64,000 nucleotides of DNA from Sphingobium yanoikuyae (GTDB taxonomy: Bacteria > Pseudomonadota > Alphaproteobacteria > Sphingomonadales > Sphingomonadaceae). Shown in pieces: positions 15,776 through 25,802 of this stretch. Where the stretch lies: the NCBI RefSeq assembly GCF_013001025.1, contig NZ_CP053021.1, positions 1,815,501 through 1,879,500 of the forward strand, written 5' to 3'. A program made the position numbers and the translations under genes. The notes below the pieces were generated by a model. The model was not told the origin of the DNA. It ran no database searches and saw nothing but the letters and a program-made list of their open reading frames with translations. Within the stretch, counting starts at the first letter, position 1. Each line of letters begins with the position of its first letter.

Positions 15776-17020
15776 CTATTCCGCCGGCATCGGGCGATCC
15801 GATCGGCGGCGTCCCGTCATTGCCAGCAGCAATATGATGGCGACGATCAATGCGGCCAGCGCGAAATATTGGCCGCGAAGGCCGAATATCGCCCGGGCCG
15901 GCGCCAGCACGAACGGGCTGGCCGCCCCACCCAGATACATGCAGGTCATCATCAGGCCCACGGCATGGGGCAGCACATCCTTGGGCGCGCGCTGCATTGT
16001 CCAGGTCCACAGCGTCGTCAGCCCGACGCCCACACCGATGCCGCTGATCCCAAGCCCCAGCGCGAATTGCCATTGCGCACGGGCGGCCCCGACGATCAGC
16101 ATCGAACCCGCTACCAGCAGGAACACGATCCGCATGGCATTGGCCGGGGTCAGGCCGTTCGCGACATAGCCGGATCCCACCGACGCCAGCGTCACGGCGG
16201 CGGCGTTGACCATGAATACCAGCGCGATCTTCGCATGGCTTGTGATGCCGACGTCGCTCATCAGGAAGGTCGTCTGGACATTGAACAGCAGCATCAGGAT
16301 GAAGAGAGCGAGCGCGATCAGGTAGATGGGGGTTACGGGCGCCAAGCGACGCAGGCGCGCGATATGGCCCGGCTGTGTGCCCAGCGGGGGCGTCGCCACG
16401 GCGGGCAGGGGGCGCAGCAGCAGGATCGGAAGCAGGAAGAGGATGCCGACCAGCCCGTGCAGAAGGAAGGGCGCGCGCCACCAGGCCGAAGCGACCTGCC
16501 CGGCAATGAACAGGAAGCTGATCCCCGCGATCGCCCCGGCGCTCACCAGCCACCCGTTCATGCGCGCGCGATCCTTGCCGGTAAACCACGCCGCGATCAG
16601 CGTCGTGCCGCAGGTAATCATCGTGCCGATCGCGCAACCCATGACGAACCGGCTGCCCAGCAGCAGCAATGGCTGGTCGATGAAGGCACCGGCCGTGCCG
16701 AACAGGGCGAACAGGACCAACGCGCCCAGATGCACGGGTCGGATGCCGATCATGGCGATCAGCAGGCCTGAAAACAGCCCCGACAGCATCACGCCCAGCA
16801 TCGGCAACGTGCTCGCCAATTGCGCCAGGAACTGGCCGCGCGTGCCGCCGCCCAGCAGCCTTGCCAGATCCGCTAGGATCGGCGGCAACGCATCGTACAG
16901 CAGGGCGGCGGCGGCATTACCGCTCAGAATCGCCGCGATCAGCAGTATCCGACGCGCGGCCGACAGCTGGCGCGCGGGGGAGGGGCCGGTCTCGGGGCTC
17001 ATGTGGTCGACACTGTGCAT
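15776..17020 (-). CDS. MFS transporter
   Basis: A 414-residue integral membrane protein with about twelve hydrophobic helices and a short cytoplasmic N-terminus. Loops 2-3 and 8-9 carry the short basic/Gly turns typical of major facilitators, for example GLLIAMIGIRPVHLGAL. An AAGGAGAG site precedes the ATG by five bases. It converges with the thioesterase-like gene two bases away. Its neighbours suggest uptake of a carboxylic acid or export of an intermediate, but the substrate cannot be told. Confidence 0.8.
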   Translation of the reverse strand: MHSVDHMSPETGPSPARQLSAARRILLIAAILSGNAAAALLYDALPPILADLARLLGGGTRGQFLAQLASTLPMLGVMLSGLFSGLLIAMIGIRPVHLGALVLFALFGTAGAFIDQPLLLLGSRFVMGCAIGTMITCGTTLIAAWFTGKDRARMNGWLVSAGAIAGISFLFIAGQVASAWWRAPFLLHGLVGILFLLPILLLRPLPAVATPPLGTQPGHIARLRRLAPVTPIYLIALALFILMLLFNVQTTFLMSDVGITSHAKIALVFMVNAAAVTLASVGSGYVANGLTPANAMRIVFLLVAGSMLIVGAARAQWQFALGLGISGIGVGVGLTTLWTWTMQRAPKDVLPHAVGLMMTCMYLGGAASPFVLAPARAIFGLRGQYFALAALIVAIILLLAMTGRRRSDRPMPAE

Positions 17021-17082
17021 CCTGCTCTCCTTGACTGGCGCCCGTTCTGTCTTCCCCTTCGCTGCGACCGGTCGGGTCGGGA

Positions 17083-18680
<1,598 letters not shown>

Positions 18681-18683
18681 CGT

Positions 18684-18700
18684 ATATCACTAAGTAATAT
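18684..18700. promoter_or_regulatory. Near-perfect palindrome ATATCACTAAGTAATAT
   Basis: A 17-base element with ATAT and ACT/AGT arms symmetric around a central A, with one mismatched pair. It begins three bases after the MarR stop codon and is 84 bases upstream of the ACD start. Its ACT-A-AGT core resembles ACTTAGT at 48410 and CTAAGT near 12545. Likely a MarR-type operator controlling the ACD. Confidence 0.45.
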
Positions 18701-18783
18701 TGCTCTTTGCGCCATTCTTTGCGATGGAAATGGTTTGATTCCCCGCGGGCGAACCATTCGCCCCTTGCTGCAAAGGCTCCGCG

Positions 18784-19944
18784 ATGACGCTCGAATTCCC
18801 CCAGCCCGCCTACATGGCCGATGAGGAACTCACCATGTTCCATGACGCGGTCGGCAAGTTCCTGGACCAACATGCTCCCGCCGAGCGGATGGATAGATGG
18901 CGCGAGGACGGTCAGGTGGAGCGCGCCTTCTGGCGCGAGGCGGGCGCAGCCGGCCTGCTGGGTGTGTCCGTGCCGGAGGCCTATGGCGGCCATGGCGGAG
19001 ATTTCCGCCATGATCTGGTCGTCGTGGACCAGATTTCGCGCAAGGGCACGGAAGGCTTCGCCGCGTCGCTGCACAATGTCATCGTGGCCCCTTATATCCA
19101 GCTGCACGGGACCGAGGAACAGAAGCAGCGCTGGTTGCCGCGGATGGTGACGGGCGATCTCGTTGCCGCCATCGCGATGAGTGAACCGGGCGCCGGGTCC
19201 GATCTCCAGGCGATCCGCACGACCGCGCTCAAGGACGGGAACGGCTATCGCATCAACGGGTCCAAGACCTTCATCTCCAACGGCCAGATCGCCGACCTCA
19301 TCGTCGTCGTGGCCAAGACGGACCCGTCGAAGGGCGCGCGTGGCGTTTCCCTGCTGGTGGTGGAAACCGACGAGGTGGAGGGCTTCCGTCGTGGCCAGAA
19401 TCTCGACAAGATCGGGAACGAGGCGCAGGACACGTCCGAACTGTTTTTCGACGATGTCTGGGTTCCGGCGCAGAATCTTCTGGGTGAGGAGGAGGGCAAG
19501 GGCTTCTTCCAACTGATGGCGGAACTGCCACGCGAACGGCTGCTGATCGCCATCACCAGCGTTATCGTTATGGAAAAAGCGCTGGCCCTCACGATCGACT
19601 ATACCAAACAGCGCAAGGCCTTTGGCCAGCCGGTGTTCGACTTCCAGAACACCCAGTTCAAGCTTGCCGAAATGTACAGCAAGGCACGGATCGCCCGCAC
19701 CTTCGTCAACGATTGTATCGAAAAGGCAATCGACGGCACGCTGGACGGCACCACGTCCGCCATCGCCAAATTATGGGCGACCGATACCGAATGGGAAATC
19801 GTCGATCAGTGTCTGCAACTGCATGGCGGTTACGGCTATATCAATGAATATCCGATCGCCCGCATGTTCCGCAATTCCCGGATCAGCCGCATCTATGGCG
19901 GATCGAACGAAATCATGAAGATGCTGATCGCCCGGACGCTCTGA
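18784..19944 (+). CDS. Acyl-CoA dehydrogenase
   Basis: A 386-residue ACD with AIAMSEPGAGSDLQAIRT and INGSKTFISNG in the central domain and LQLHGGYGYINEYP in the C-terminal domain. The medium-chain glutamate position reads YGGSNEI (Gly). The base is probably the Glu of PRERLLIA, the site used by long-chain and isovaleryl-CoA type enzymes. FAD-dependent alpha,beta-desaturation of an acyl-CoA is expected, with electrons passed to ETF. It stands alone between the MarR gene and a strong terminator at 19959. Confidence 0.88.
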   Translation: MTLEFPQPAYMADEELTMFHDAVGKFLDQHAPAERMDRWREDGQVERAFWREAGAAGLLGVSVPEAYGGHGGDFRHDLVVVDQISRKGTEGFAASLHNVIVAPYIQLHGTEEQKQRWLPRMVTGDLVAAIAMSEPGAGSDLQAIRTTALKDGNGYRINGSKTFISNGQIADLIVVVAKTDPSKGARGVSLLVVETDEVEGFRRGQNLDKIGNEAQDTSELFFDDVWVPAQNLLGEEEGKGFFQLMAELPRERLLIAITSVIVMEKALALTIDYTKQRKAFGQPVFDFQNTQFKLAEMYSKARIARTFVNDCIEKAIDGTLDGTTSAIAKLWATDTEWEIVDQCLQLHGGYGYINEYPIARMFRNSRISRIYGGSNEIMKMLIARTL

Positions 19945-19958
19945 AGACGGCCTCATTC

Positions 19959-19998
19959 AAAAAAGGGCCAGCCGGTCGCTGCCGGCTGGCCCTTTTTT
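19959..19998 (+). terminator. Rho-independent terminator after the ACD
   Basis: GGGCCAGCCGG at 19965-19975 pairs with CCGGCTGGCCC at 19982-19992, flanked by an A run before and TTTTTT after. The A run also makes it usable from the minus strand, so it can end the small periplasmic-protein transcript as well. Confidence 0.9.
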
Positions 19999-20032
19999 CC
20001 GTCCGCGATGCGCCTTGCGGCGCGCCCTGCGA

Positions 20033-20299
20033 TCAGTTCAGTTTCGACACTTCCTGGCGACTGAGCGAGGTCATCACGCCATCTTCGGCCACGATCACCT
20101 TGTCGGCGGGGATCGTCACGAATTTGGAACGGTAGATCAACTGGACCGAGCCATCGGGATAGACGCGGTCGATCTTGCCCAATCGTGCCTTGGCTGCGTC
20201 ACGGATGATCGCGCCTTCCTTCGGCGGATTGGCGGCGGTCTGCGCCATCGCGGGCGAGGCAACGGTGATCGCGGCGGCAAGAGCAAGAATGAAGCGCAT
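20033..20299 (-). CDS. Small secreted protein of unknown function
   Basis: An 88-residue protein with a Sec signal peptide (RFILALAAAITVASPAMAQ, cleavage after AMA). A short mature domain containing RLGKIDRVYPDGSVQLIYR and VTIPADKVIV looks like a small beta-barrel fold of the PRC type; that is only a resemblance. The ATG at 20299 has GAGGGGA upstream. It is monocistronic, bounded by the terminator at 19959 and an inverted-repeat promoter at 20357. It is probably a general sphingomonad envelope protein unrelated to the catabolic genes. Confidence 0.75.
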   Translation of the reverse strand: MRFILALAAAITVASPAMAQTAANPPKEGAIIRDAAKARLGKIDRVYPDGSVQLIYRSKFVTIPADKVIVAEDGVMTSLSRQEVSKLN

Positions 20300-20356
20300 G
20301 GATTTTCCCCTCTGTTCCAAAGCCGCGGGACTCGGCGGTCACGGTGCGGCACTCAA

Positions 20357-20391
20357 ATATTGAGCAAGCATAGCATTAGCTCACTCAATAT
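20357..20391. promoter_or_regulatory. Inverted repeat ATATTGAG-N19-CTCAATAT
   Basis: Perfect eight-base arms (20357-20364 and 20384-20391), with a nested TGAGC/GCTCA pair, lie upstream of the small secreted protein gene. The AT-rich stretch stands out against the local GC content and may be its promoter/operator. Confidence 0.35.
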
Positions 20392-20499
20392 TGTCAAGCC
20401 CAATTGGTGCGGAGCAGCATGACGGGCGCGCGAACCTAGGGATCGCTCCTGCGTGCAGCCTGTGGTCCGCAAGGAGCGAAGCGATCGCCCGCGACGAGG

Positions 20500-21378
20500 T
20501 TAGAGAAAGGCGCGCAGGGTCGCGATGAACTGATCGAACTGGTCGTGATGCAGCCAGTGACCGGCATTGTCGAAGGTCTGGACCGACGCATCGCGGAAAT
20601 GCGCCGACAGTCCATTTTCGAGCGGGTTTTCGGCCCAGCTGTCATTACCATAGCATAGCAGCGTCGGGCAGCTGATGTTGCCCCACAGCGCGTGCAGTTC
20701 CGCAGGGCTGATGTCGAACGGTGGCCCGCTCCGCACATAATTGTCGAATTTCCAGCTGAAGCTGCCATCCTCGTTCCGGGCGACTCCATGCACGGTCAGG
20801 TGCCGCGCCTGCGCCTCCGTCAGATGACTGTTCTCCGCCAGCATCCGCGCCAGCGCCTGCTCGATCGAGGCGTAACGGCGCGGCTGGCGCGCGGCCAGAC
20901 TGCGCCGCTCCTCGATCCAGTCCCGCCACAGCGTGTTGAAGGGCCTCTCCACGCCCATGCCGGTCGCGGCGGAAGGCAGGCCCAGCCCCTCGATCGCCAC
21001 CAGCTTGCGCACATGTTCGGGATAGAGGCCTGTATAGCGCAGCGAGATCGCGCCGCCCAGCGAATGGGCGACGATCGTGACCGGCGCCTCACCCTGCTGG
21101 TGGATCAGCTGGGCCAGGTCGCAGATGAAATAGGGCATGGTATAGGCCCCGTCCGGCGACCATGCGCTGTCGCCATGGCCGCGCAAGTCGGGGCAGATGA
21201 TGTGCCAGTCGTCGCGCAGCGCCTGCGCCACTTGGTCCCAGCTACGCGCATGGTCTCGCCCGCCATGGATCAGAATCAGGGTCGGAGCCTGCGCATTGCC
21301 CCAGTCCAGATAGTTGAGCCGCAGCCGCTGCGACACGAAGCTGTGCGATGTGGGACCAAGGGGTTGTAGCGTGGACAT
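20500..21378 (-). CDS. Alpha/beta hydrolase
   Basis: A 292-residue alpha/beta hydrolase. The oxyanion-hole region is LIHGGRDHARSWD, the nucleophile elbow is VAHSLGGAIS, an Asp candidate lies in GNDSWAENP and the catalytic His in GHWLHHDQ. The motifs resemble C-C bond hydrolases and esterases of aromatic or steroid pathways, but the family is broad. The ATG at 21378 has GGGGAG upstream; the longer frame from 21576 invades the neighbouring gene. It follows the nitroreductase by 20 bases, so the two form an operon. A hairpin at 20444-20478 follows its stop codon. Confidence 0.85.
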   Translation of the reverse strand: MSTLQPLGPTSHSFVSQRLRLNYLDWGNAQAPTLILIHGGRDHARSWDQVAQALRDDWHIICPDLRGHGDSAWSPDGAYTMPYFICDLAQLIHQQGEAPVTIVAHSLGGAISLRYTGLYPEHVRKLVAIEGLGLPSAATGMGVERPFNTLWRDWIEERRSLAARQPRRYASIEQALARMLAENSHLTEAQARHLTVHGVARNEDGSFSWKFDNYVRSGPPFDISPAELHALWGNISCPTLLCYGNDSWAENPLENGLSAHFRDASVQTFDNAGHWLHHDQFDQFIATLRAFL

Positions 21379-21398
21379 GGCGATACTCCCCAATGACT

Positions 21399-22100
21399 TC
21401 AGTCGTGCAGGATGACGGTTTCCGACAGGGGCGCCCGGTCGGTGATCGCCGCAGCAGACGGATGATCCTCGTCCGGATAGCCGAAGCTGAGGCCGAACAG
21501 GCATATCAGTTCGTCGGACGCGCCCAATTCGCGCTTGATCGCACTGGCATAATGGCTGAGCGCCCCCTGCGCGCACGATCCCAGACCATGGGCCGTCAGC
21601 GCCAGCATCAGCGTCTGCGCGTACATGCCGACATCGGCCGCCTCGCGCAGCCCGAAATAGCGCGGCATGAAGAAGAATGCCGCGTGGGGTGCGTCGAACA
21701 GCTCGAAATTGCGCAGGAAGGATGCTTCCCGCGCCTCCGTATCGTTGCGACCCACGCCGGTCGCCTCGAACAAGGTCACGGCGGAACCGATCCGCCGCGC
21801 CTTATATTGATCGACATAGGTCGACGTCAGCGGCACGTCGGGATCGATCTGTCCGGCCCTCGCCTGTTCCAGCAACACATTGCGGATGCGCGCCAGCGAT
21901 GCACCCGACACGATATGCGTGGTCCATGGCTGCGCATTGCAGTTGGACGGTGCGCGCCCGGCTACGGTGAACAGCCGCGTGATCAGGTCGGCGGGCAGGG
22001 GCGTAGGCAGAAAGGCGCGCACCGATCGTCGCTCGGCGACGATGCGGTCATAGATGTCGGCACGGCTATCAGCCCTGCTCCTGTCGATGATCCCGGTCAT
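21399..22100 (-). CDS. Nitroreductase-family FMN protein
   Basis: A 233-residue member of the nitroreductase fold, with RRSVRAFLPTPLP near the N-terminus (FMN phosphate contacts), APSNCNAQPW, and a C-terminal GLSFGYPDEDHPSAA. Such homodimeric FMN enzymes reduce nitro groups, quinones or enones with NAD(P)H; some act as ring-cleaving or dehydrogenating flavoproteins. ATG 22100 is preceded by GGGAGG. First gene of the pair with the alpha/beta hydrolase. The 204 bases up to 22304 hold its promoter and no gene. Confidence 0.83.
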   Translation of the reverse strand: MTGIIDRSRADSRADIYDRIVAERRSVRAFLPTPLPADLITRLFTVAGRAPSNCNAQPWTTHIVSGASLARIRNVLLEQARAGQIDPDVPLTSTYVDQYKARRIGSAVTLFEATGVGRNDTEAREASFLRNFELFDAPHAAFFFMPRYFGLREAADVGMYAQTLMLALTAHGLGSCAQGALSHYASAIKRELGASDELICLFGLSFGYPDEDHPSAAAITDRAPLSETVILHD

Positions 22101-22304
22101 AATGCCTCCCAATGCCGCTCTTACGGCGTGTCTGATATAAGGGTGCGCGCCGGCGCATGAGGGGGTCTGCCGCGACTGAACCACCGTTCTGCCCGGCTTG
22201 TCCCCCAACGGCAACCGGCGAAATGCGGCCGGCCCCTTTTCCAGCAGGCGATGACCGCGGCCGATGCCGGATCACGCCGGGCGCCGCAGTCGATCTATCG
22301 CCGG

Positions 22305-23855
22305 TCAGGCCGCGTCGCTCTCTGCGTTACGGATGCCGGCCAGATCGCGCGCATAGCCTTTTTTCCGTTCCACCTCCATGCCGCGCAGAATCTGGATACG
22401 TTGTGCCTGCGGGCTGCCCGCGCCGTGCAGCGATTCCGTCAGATACCCCACCGCATTGCGGCCCAGCGTCATATTCTCGACCAGCCGCAACATGCGCTGG
22501 CGGAATTCGATCGGCACATTCGCGCGGCCCTGGAAATATTTCTTCAGCATCGGGCCCGCGACCTCCTGGTCGAAATCCTGCTCGCTGGGCAGCGTCACCA
22601 TCAGACCGCCCGCCAGATCCTGCGCCAGCCGACTGATCTCATAAGGAAAGCGGGTGACATTATGCTTGCACACATTGGCCAGCATCGCGTCGTTCATGAA
22701 GATACCCGACGGCAACGGCTTGGCCTCATGGCTGGACGCGATGGCGGACGAAAAGATCGTTTCGTTGAGATGCGTCATCTCGACCAGCTTGTCCTTCACA
22801 TGGCTGGCGGCGTCGGCGCCATTATAGTCGGCGATCGCGGCGGCCGCGCCCACCATCACGTCGCCCAGCCCCGTTTTACAGACATAGGAGGCGCGATGAT
22901 AGGCGGTGAAACGCGCGACCATCTCCTGCGCGAATTCATATTCGCCATCCATCAGCACATGCTCATGGGGAATGAAGACGTCGTCGAACACGACCAGCAC
23001 TTCCTGCCCGCCATATTGCGCGTTGCCCTTGTCGATGTCGCCTGCTTCCATCGCCCGCGTGTCGCAGGACTGGCGACCATAAATATAGGTGATGCCCTCC
23101 GCATCGCCCGGCACCAGCCCGACGACGGCATAGTCGCGATCCTGCTCGCCCATGTTCATCGTCGGCATCACCGCGATCCAGTGGCTGTTGAGGCCGCCGG
23201 TCATGTGCGCCTTGGCGCCCTGAACATAGATGCCCTTCTCGGTGCGGCGGCTCACGTGCAGGAACAGGTCGGGATCGGCCTGCTCGCTCGGCCGCTTGGA
23301 CCGGTCGCCTTTGGGGTCGGTCATGCCCGCGCCCAGGATGATGTTGTTGCGCTGGGCCTCCTTCATGAAGTCCAGATAGCGCCGATGGTAGGATGTGCCG
23401 TGTTTCTGGTCGATATCATAGGTGATCGAATGCAGAACGCTGATCGTGTCCAGCCCCGCGCAGCGCTGGAAACAGGTGCCGGTCAACTGGCCCAGCCGCC
23501 GCTGCATCCGGTTCTTCATCACCAGATCCTGCGGACTGCCTACGATATGCAGGAAACGATTGACCGGCGCATCGATAAGCAACGAATGGGCGGTCGCCAG
23601 TTCCGGGTCTTCCACCGCCAGGTCATAGGTGCGTTTCAGCGCATTGATGGACGGGCGGATGATCGGATGGTCGACCGGTTCGGCTATGCGCTCTCCGAAC
23701 AGATAGACGGTCACGCCACGATTGCGCAACGACTCCACATAGTCTTCGCCCGTGGCGATTGGCGCAAAGCGCGCCCAGCGCTCTGCGGCGCTCTCCTCGC
23801 GGCGCTGCACGCCGGTGTCGATGCGGTCGGGAATGCGGTCGATGGTGGTGGCCAT
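22305..23855 (-). CDS. HpaB-superfamily flavoprotein resembling 4-hydroxybutyryl-CoA dehydratase
   Basis: A 516-residue protein of the 4-hydroxyphenylacetate 3-hydroxylase / AbfD superfamily (acyl-CoA dehydrogenase fold). C128 and C132 form TCFQRCAG, and H320 with C326 form YHRASYVCKTG. In AbfD, two cysteines in a C-x3-C, a histidine and a third cysteine hold a [4Fe-4S] cluster. The pattern here is very similar, with the His-Cys spacing one residue shorter than I recall. Plain HpaB monooxygenases lack these cysteines, so a dehydratase or isomerase role on a 4-hydroxyacyl-CoA is plausible. A GAGGAG site precedes the ATG. It is divergent from an AraC regulator with a 19-base palindrome between them. 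Confidence 0.75.
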   Translation of the reverse strand: MATTIDRIPDRIDTGVQRREESAAERWARFAPIATGEDYVESLRNRGVTVYLFGERIAEPVDHPIIRPSINALKRTYDLAVEDPELATAHSLLIDAPVNRFLHIVGSPQDLVMKNRMQRRLGQLTGTCFQRCAGLDTISVLHSITYDIDQKHGTSYHRRYLDFMKEAQRNNIILGAGMTDPKGDRSKRPSEQADPDLFLHVSRRTEKGIYVQGAKAHMTGGLNSHWIAVMPTMNMGEQDRDYAVVGLVPGDAEGITYIYGRQSCDTRAMEAGDIDKGNAQYGGQEVLVVFDDVFIPHEHVLMDGEYEFAQEMVARFTAYHRASYVCKTGLGDVMVGAAAAIADYNGADAASHVKDKLVEMTHLNETIFSSAIASSHEAKPLPSGIFMNDAMLANVCKHNVTRFPYEISRLAQDLAGGLMVTLPSEQDFDQEVAGPMLKKYFQGRANVPIEFRQRMLRLVENMTLGRNAVGYLTESLHGAGSPQAQRIQILRGMEVERKKGYARDLAGIRNAESDAA

Positions 23856-23919
23856 GATGATCTCCTCGGATCGTTTCTCGTCCTACCCGGCGAAACGAAT
23901 GGGGCTTAGTCTAGGCTTC

Positions 23920-23938
23920 CCTGTCGGACGCCGACAGG
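23920..23938. promoter_or_regulatory. 19-base palindrome in the AraC/AbfD-like divergent promoter
   Basis: CCTGTCGG-ACG-CCGACAGG has perfect eight-base arms and lies 42 bases before the AraC start and 65 bases before the flavoprotein start. It could be a regulator-binding site or the base of a hairpin in a leader. AraC proteins usually use direct repeats, so a different dimeric regulator may be involved. Confidence 0.45.
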
Positions 23939-23980
23939 TCAGTATGAGCGACTTAAACTCACCAAATCGGGCAGAACGAT

Positions 23981-25000
23981 ATGGCCACGATCGACCGCTA
24001 TTATTTCCATGTGTGCACCGATGGCGCGCGCCGCCGGGGCGTGGACGTCGACCATCTTCTCCGCGCAGCGGGCATCGCGCCCGCCCAGCTCCATGACCCC
24101 ACCTGGCGCGGCGATGTCGATGCGATGGCGCGCCTCGTGCGCAGCATATGGCGTGCTCTTGGTGACGAATATATGGGCTACACCGCCCATGCCATGCCGC
24201 TCGGCGCCTTCGCCTTCGCCTGCGAAGTCGCGCTCGCCGGCCCCAGCGTCGCCGACGGCTTGCGCCGCGCGATCCGCTTCTACAATCTCGCCAGCCAGGA
24301 CATCCACACGGTCGCGCACGACAGTCATGATCGTCTGGCCATCGCCGTCCGCTTCGCCGAACCGCAGCGCGACCCGACCCGATATTTCAGCGAGTTCTGG
24401 CTCATCATCTGGCATCGACTGGCTTGCTGGCTGGCGGGAGAGACGGTGCCGATGCTGGAAGCGCGCTTCGATTATCCGCGCCCGGACGGCTATTTCGAGG
24501 AGTTCAAATATCTCTTCCCCTGTCCCCGGGTTTTCGACGCGGACGATCGCGCCATCGCCATGGATGCCCATGCGCTCAGGGCTCCCGTGCGCCGCAGCAG
24601 GGATGAACTGGCGGAGATGCTGCGCGACGCGCCGCTCGCCATGATGTCGATCCCCGCGAGCGACCGCACCCTGTCCCGCAAGGTACGCCTCATGCTGGCG
24701 CAGGACCCGGCGCTGGGTGCGGATGGGGTGGCGCAGGCGCTCACGTTCCACCCTGACACGCTGCGCCGCCGCCTGCGTTCAGAAGGAAGCAGCCTCACCA
24801 CCATTCGCGAAAATGTCCGCCGCGACGCGGCCACCCGCGCGCTCGCCGGCACTGGGCGCAGCGTGGAAGCGATCGCGGCTGCCCTGGGCTATGCCGAACC
24901 GCGCAGTTTCACGCGCGCCTTCCATGCGTGGACGGGCATGAGTCCCTCCCGCTACCGCGCCCGCCATGGCGTCGGGCAGGGCGTCGAATTGTCTGCGTGA
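23981..25000 (+). CDS. AraC-family transcriptional regulator
   Basis: A 339-residue regulator. The N-terminal half (about residues 15-200) matches the arabinose-binding-like domain of OruR-type AraC proteins, with VDVDHLLRAAGI and MGYTAHAMPLGAF. The C-terminal hundred residues carry the double helix-turn-helix, with FHPDTLRRRLRSEGS and the signature LGYAEPRSFTRAFHAWTGMSPSRYR. Divergent from the AbfD-like gene, which it probably activates in response to a pathway compound. The ribosome site before the ATG is weak. Confidence 0.88.
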   Translation: MATIDRYYFHVCTDGARRRGVDVDHLLRAAGIAPAQLHDPTWRGDVDAMARLVRSIWRALGDEYMGYTAHAMPLGAFAFACEVALAGPSVADGLRRAIRFYNLASQDIHTVAHDSHDRLAIAVRFAEPQRDPTRYFSEFWLIIWHRLACWLAGETVPMLEARFDYPRPDGYFEEFKYLFPCPRVFDADDRAIAMDAHALRAPVRRSRDELAEMLRDAPLAMMSIPASDRTLSRKVRLMLAQDPALGADGVAQALTFHPDTLRRRLRSEGSSLTTIRENVRRDAATRALAGTGRSVEAIAAALGYAEPRSFTRAFHAWTGMSPSRYRARHGVGQGVELSA

Positions 25001-25062
25001 CCCCGAATTCGATCCAGCGTTCCGCTTCGTCGCCGCCGCGCGAATGCTGTCATCCCCTATTA

Positions 25063-25200
25063 CCGTCACCCCAGCGAACGCTTGGCTCTCAGGCGATGGC
25101 GCGCTACGCTTGGGGCAAGCACCAAGTTGAACTGCTGCGCCCCGCCGCACGAAACCCCAGCGTTGGCCTTCGGCCGCCCTTCGGGTCGCTGGGGTGACGG
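25063..25200. repeat. REP-like inverted repeat in a 336-base intergenic stretch
   Basis: CCGTCACCCCAGCG (25063-25076) and its exact inverted copy CGCTGGGGTGACGG (25187-25200) bracket a GC-rich stretch with another ACCCCAGCGTTGG copy inside (about 25154-25166). The GTCACCCCAGCG string is the kind of short palindromic intergenic repeat common in sphingomonad genomes. The flanking 25001-25062 and 25201-25336 show no gene I can support. Confidence 0.6.
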
Positions 25201-25336
25201 GATTTTCATGTCCCTTTCCCGGGAAACATCGTGCGAAATCGCCATTCCGTGTCCCACCTATCCCCGTCGCGGCATCCAAATCGCCGCGCCGACAAAACGC
25301 TTCCAATGTAGGATTTCATTTGCTTCAAACTGTCGG

Positions 25337-25744
25337 ATGACAGTCCCCGACTCGCCCCAGATCATCATTCCATTCACACCCGTGCCGTTCGCCCGGCAGC
25401 GGCATGATGGCTGGACGCGGCGCACGCAGCAGCGTTTCATCGACGCGCTTGGCGCGCTCGGTTCATTGGGACAGGCGGCGCGCGCCGTCGGCATGACGCG
25501 GGCCAGCGCCTATCGGCTGCGCGCGCGCCCAGGCGCGGACAGTTTTGCCGCAGCCTGGGATCAGGCGCTCGACATTGGTCGCGCCCGGATGTTCGACGTC
25601 GCCATGACTCGCGCGCTCGACGGGCATACGACCATCCGCATCACGCGCGGCGGAGCCTTCACGCTGGAGCCGGGCATCGCGCGCTATCTGGTGGCGGCGG
25701 CGATCCGGGACGCGCCGCCGCTGCCTGCATCAAAAGCGCCATAA
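25337..25744 (+). CDS. Small helix-turn-helix protein of unknown role
   Basis: A 135-residue protein. A proline-rich start (IIIPFTPVPFARQRHDGW) leads into TRRTQQRFIDALGALGSLGQAARAVGMTRASAYRLRARPGADSF, a clear helix-turn-helix resembling the DNA-binding part of terminase small subunits and transposase N-termini. The rest is a helical tail ending with a run of small residues. Similar stand-alone proteins are widespread in sphingomonads, from memory. The start at 25337 has no strong ribosome site. No phage or IS features lie nearby, so a chromosomal regulator is the better guess. Confidence 0.6.
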   Translation: MTVPDSPQIIIPFTPVPFARQRHDGWTRRTQQRFIDALGALGSLGQAARAVGMTRASAYRLRARPGADSFAAAWDQALDIGRARMFDVAMTRALDGHTTIRITRGGAFTLEPGIARYLVAAAIRDAPPLPASKAP

Positions 25745-25802
25745 GGTGACAGCGGCCTGGGCGTCTTGCGGTGCCTTTGTCACCTTAAGCCGCTTCTCCG
25801 CT

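Noticed and set aside
22305..23855. 4-hydroxyphenylacetate 3-monooxygenase (HpaB) with a flavin reductase partner
   Set aside because: No HpaC-type reductase nearby as a clear partner (the nitroreductase at 21399 is a different fold), and the FeS-ligand-like cysteines favour the AbfD branch; kept as the lesser alternative.
22251..23909. Plus-strand 552-codon frame opposite the AbfD-like gene
   Set aside because: Antisense shadow; the minus strand has conserved Cys/His motifs and a GAGGAG start site.
25337..25744. Phage terminase small subunit or transposase fragment
   Set aside because: Only the HTH is similar; no large subunit, IS ends or other mobile genes are adjacent.
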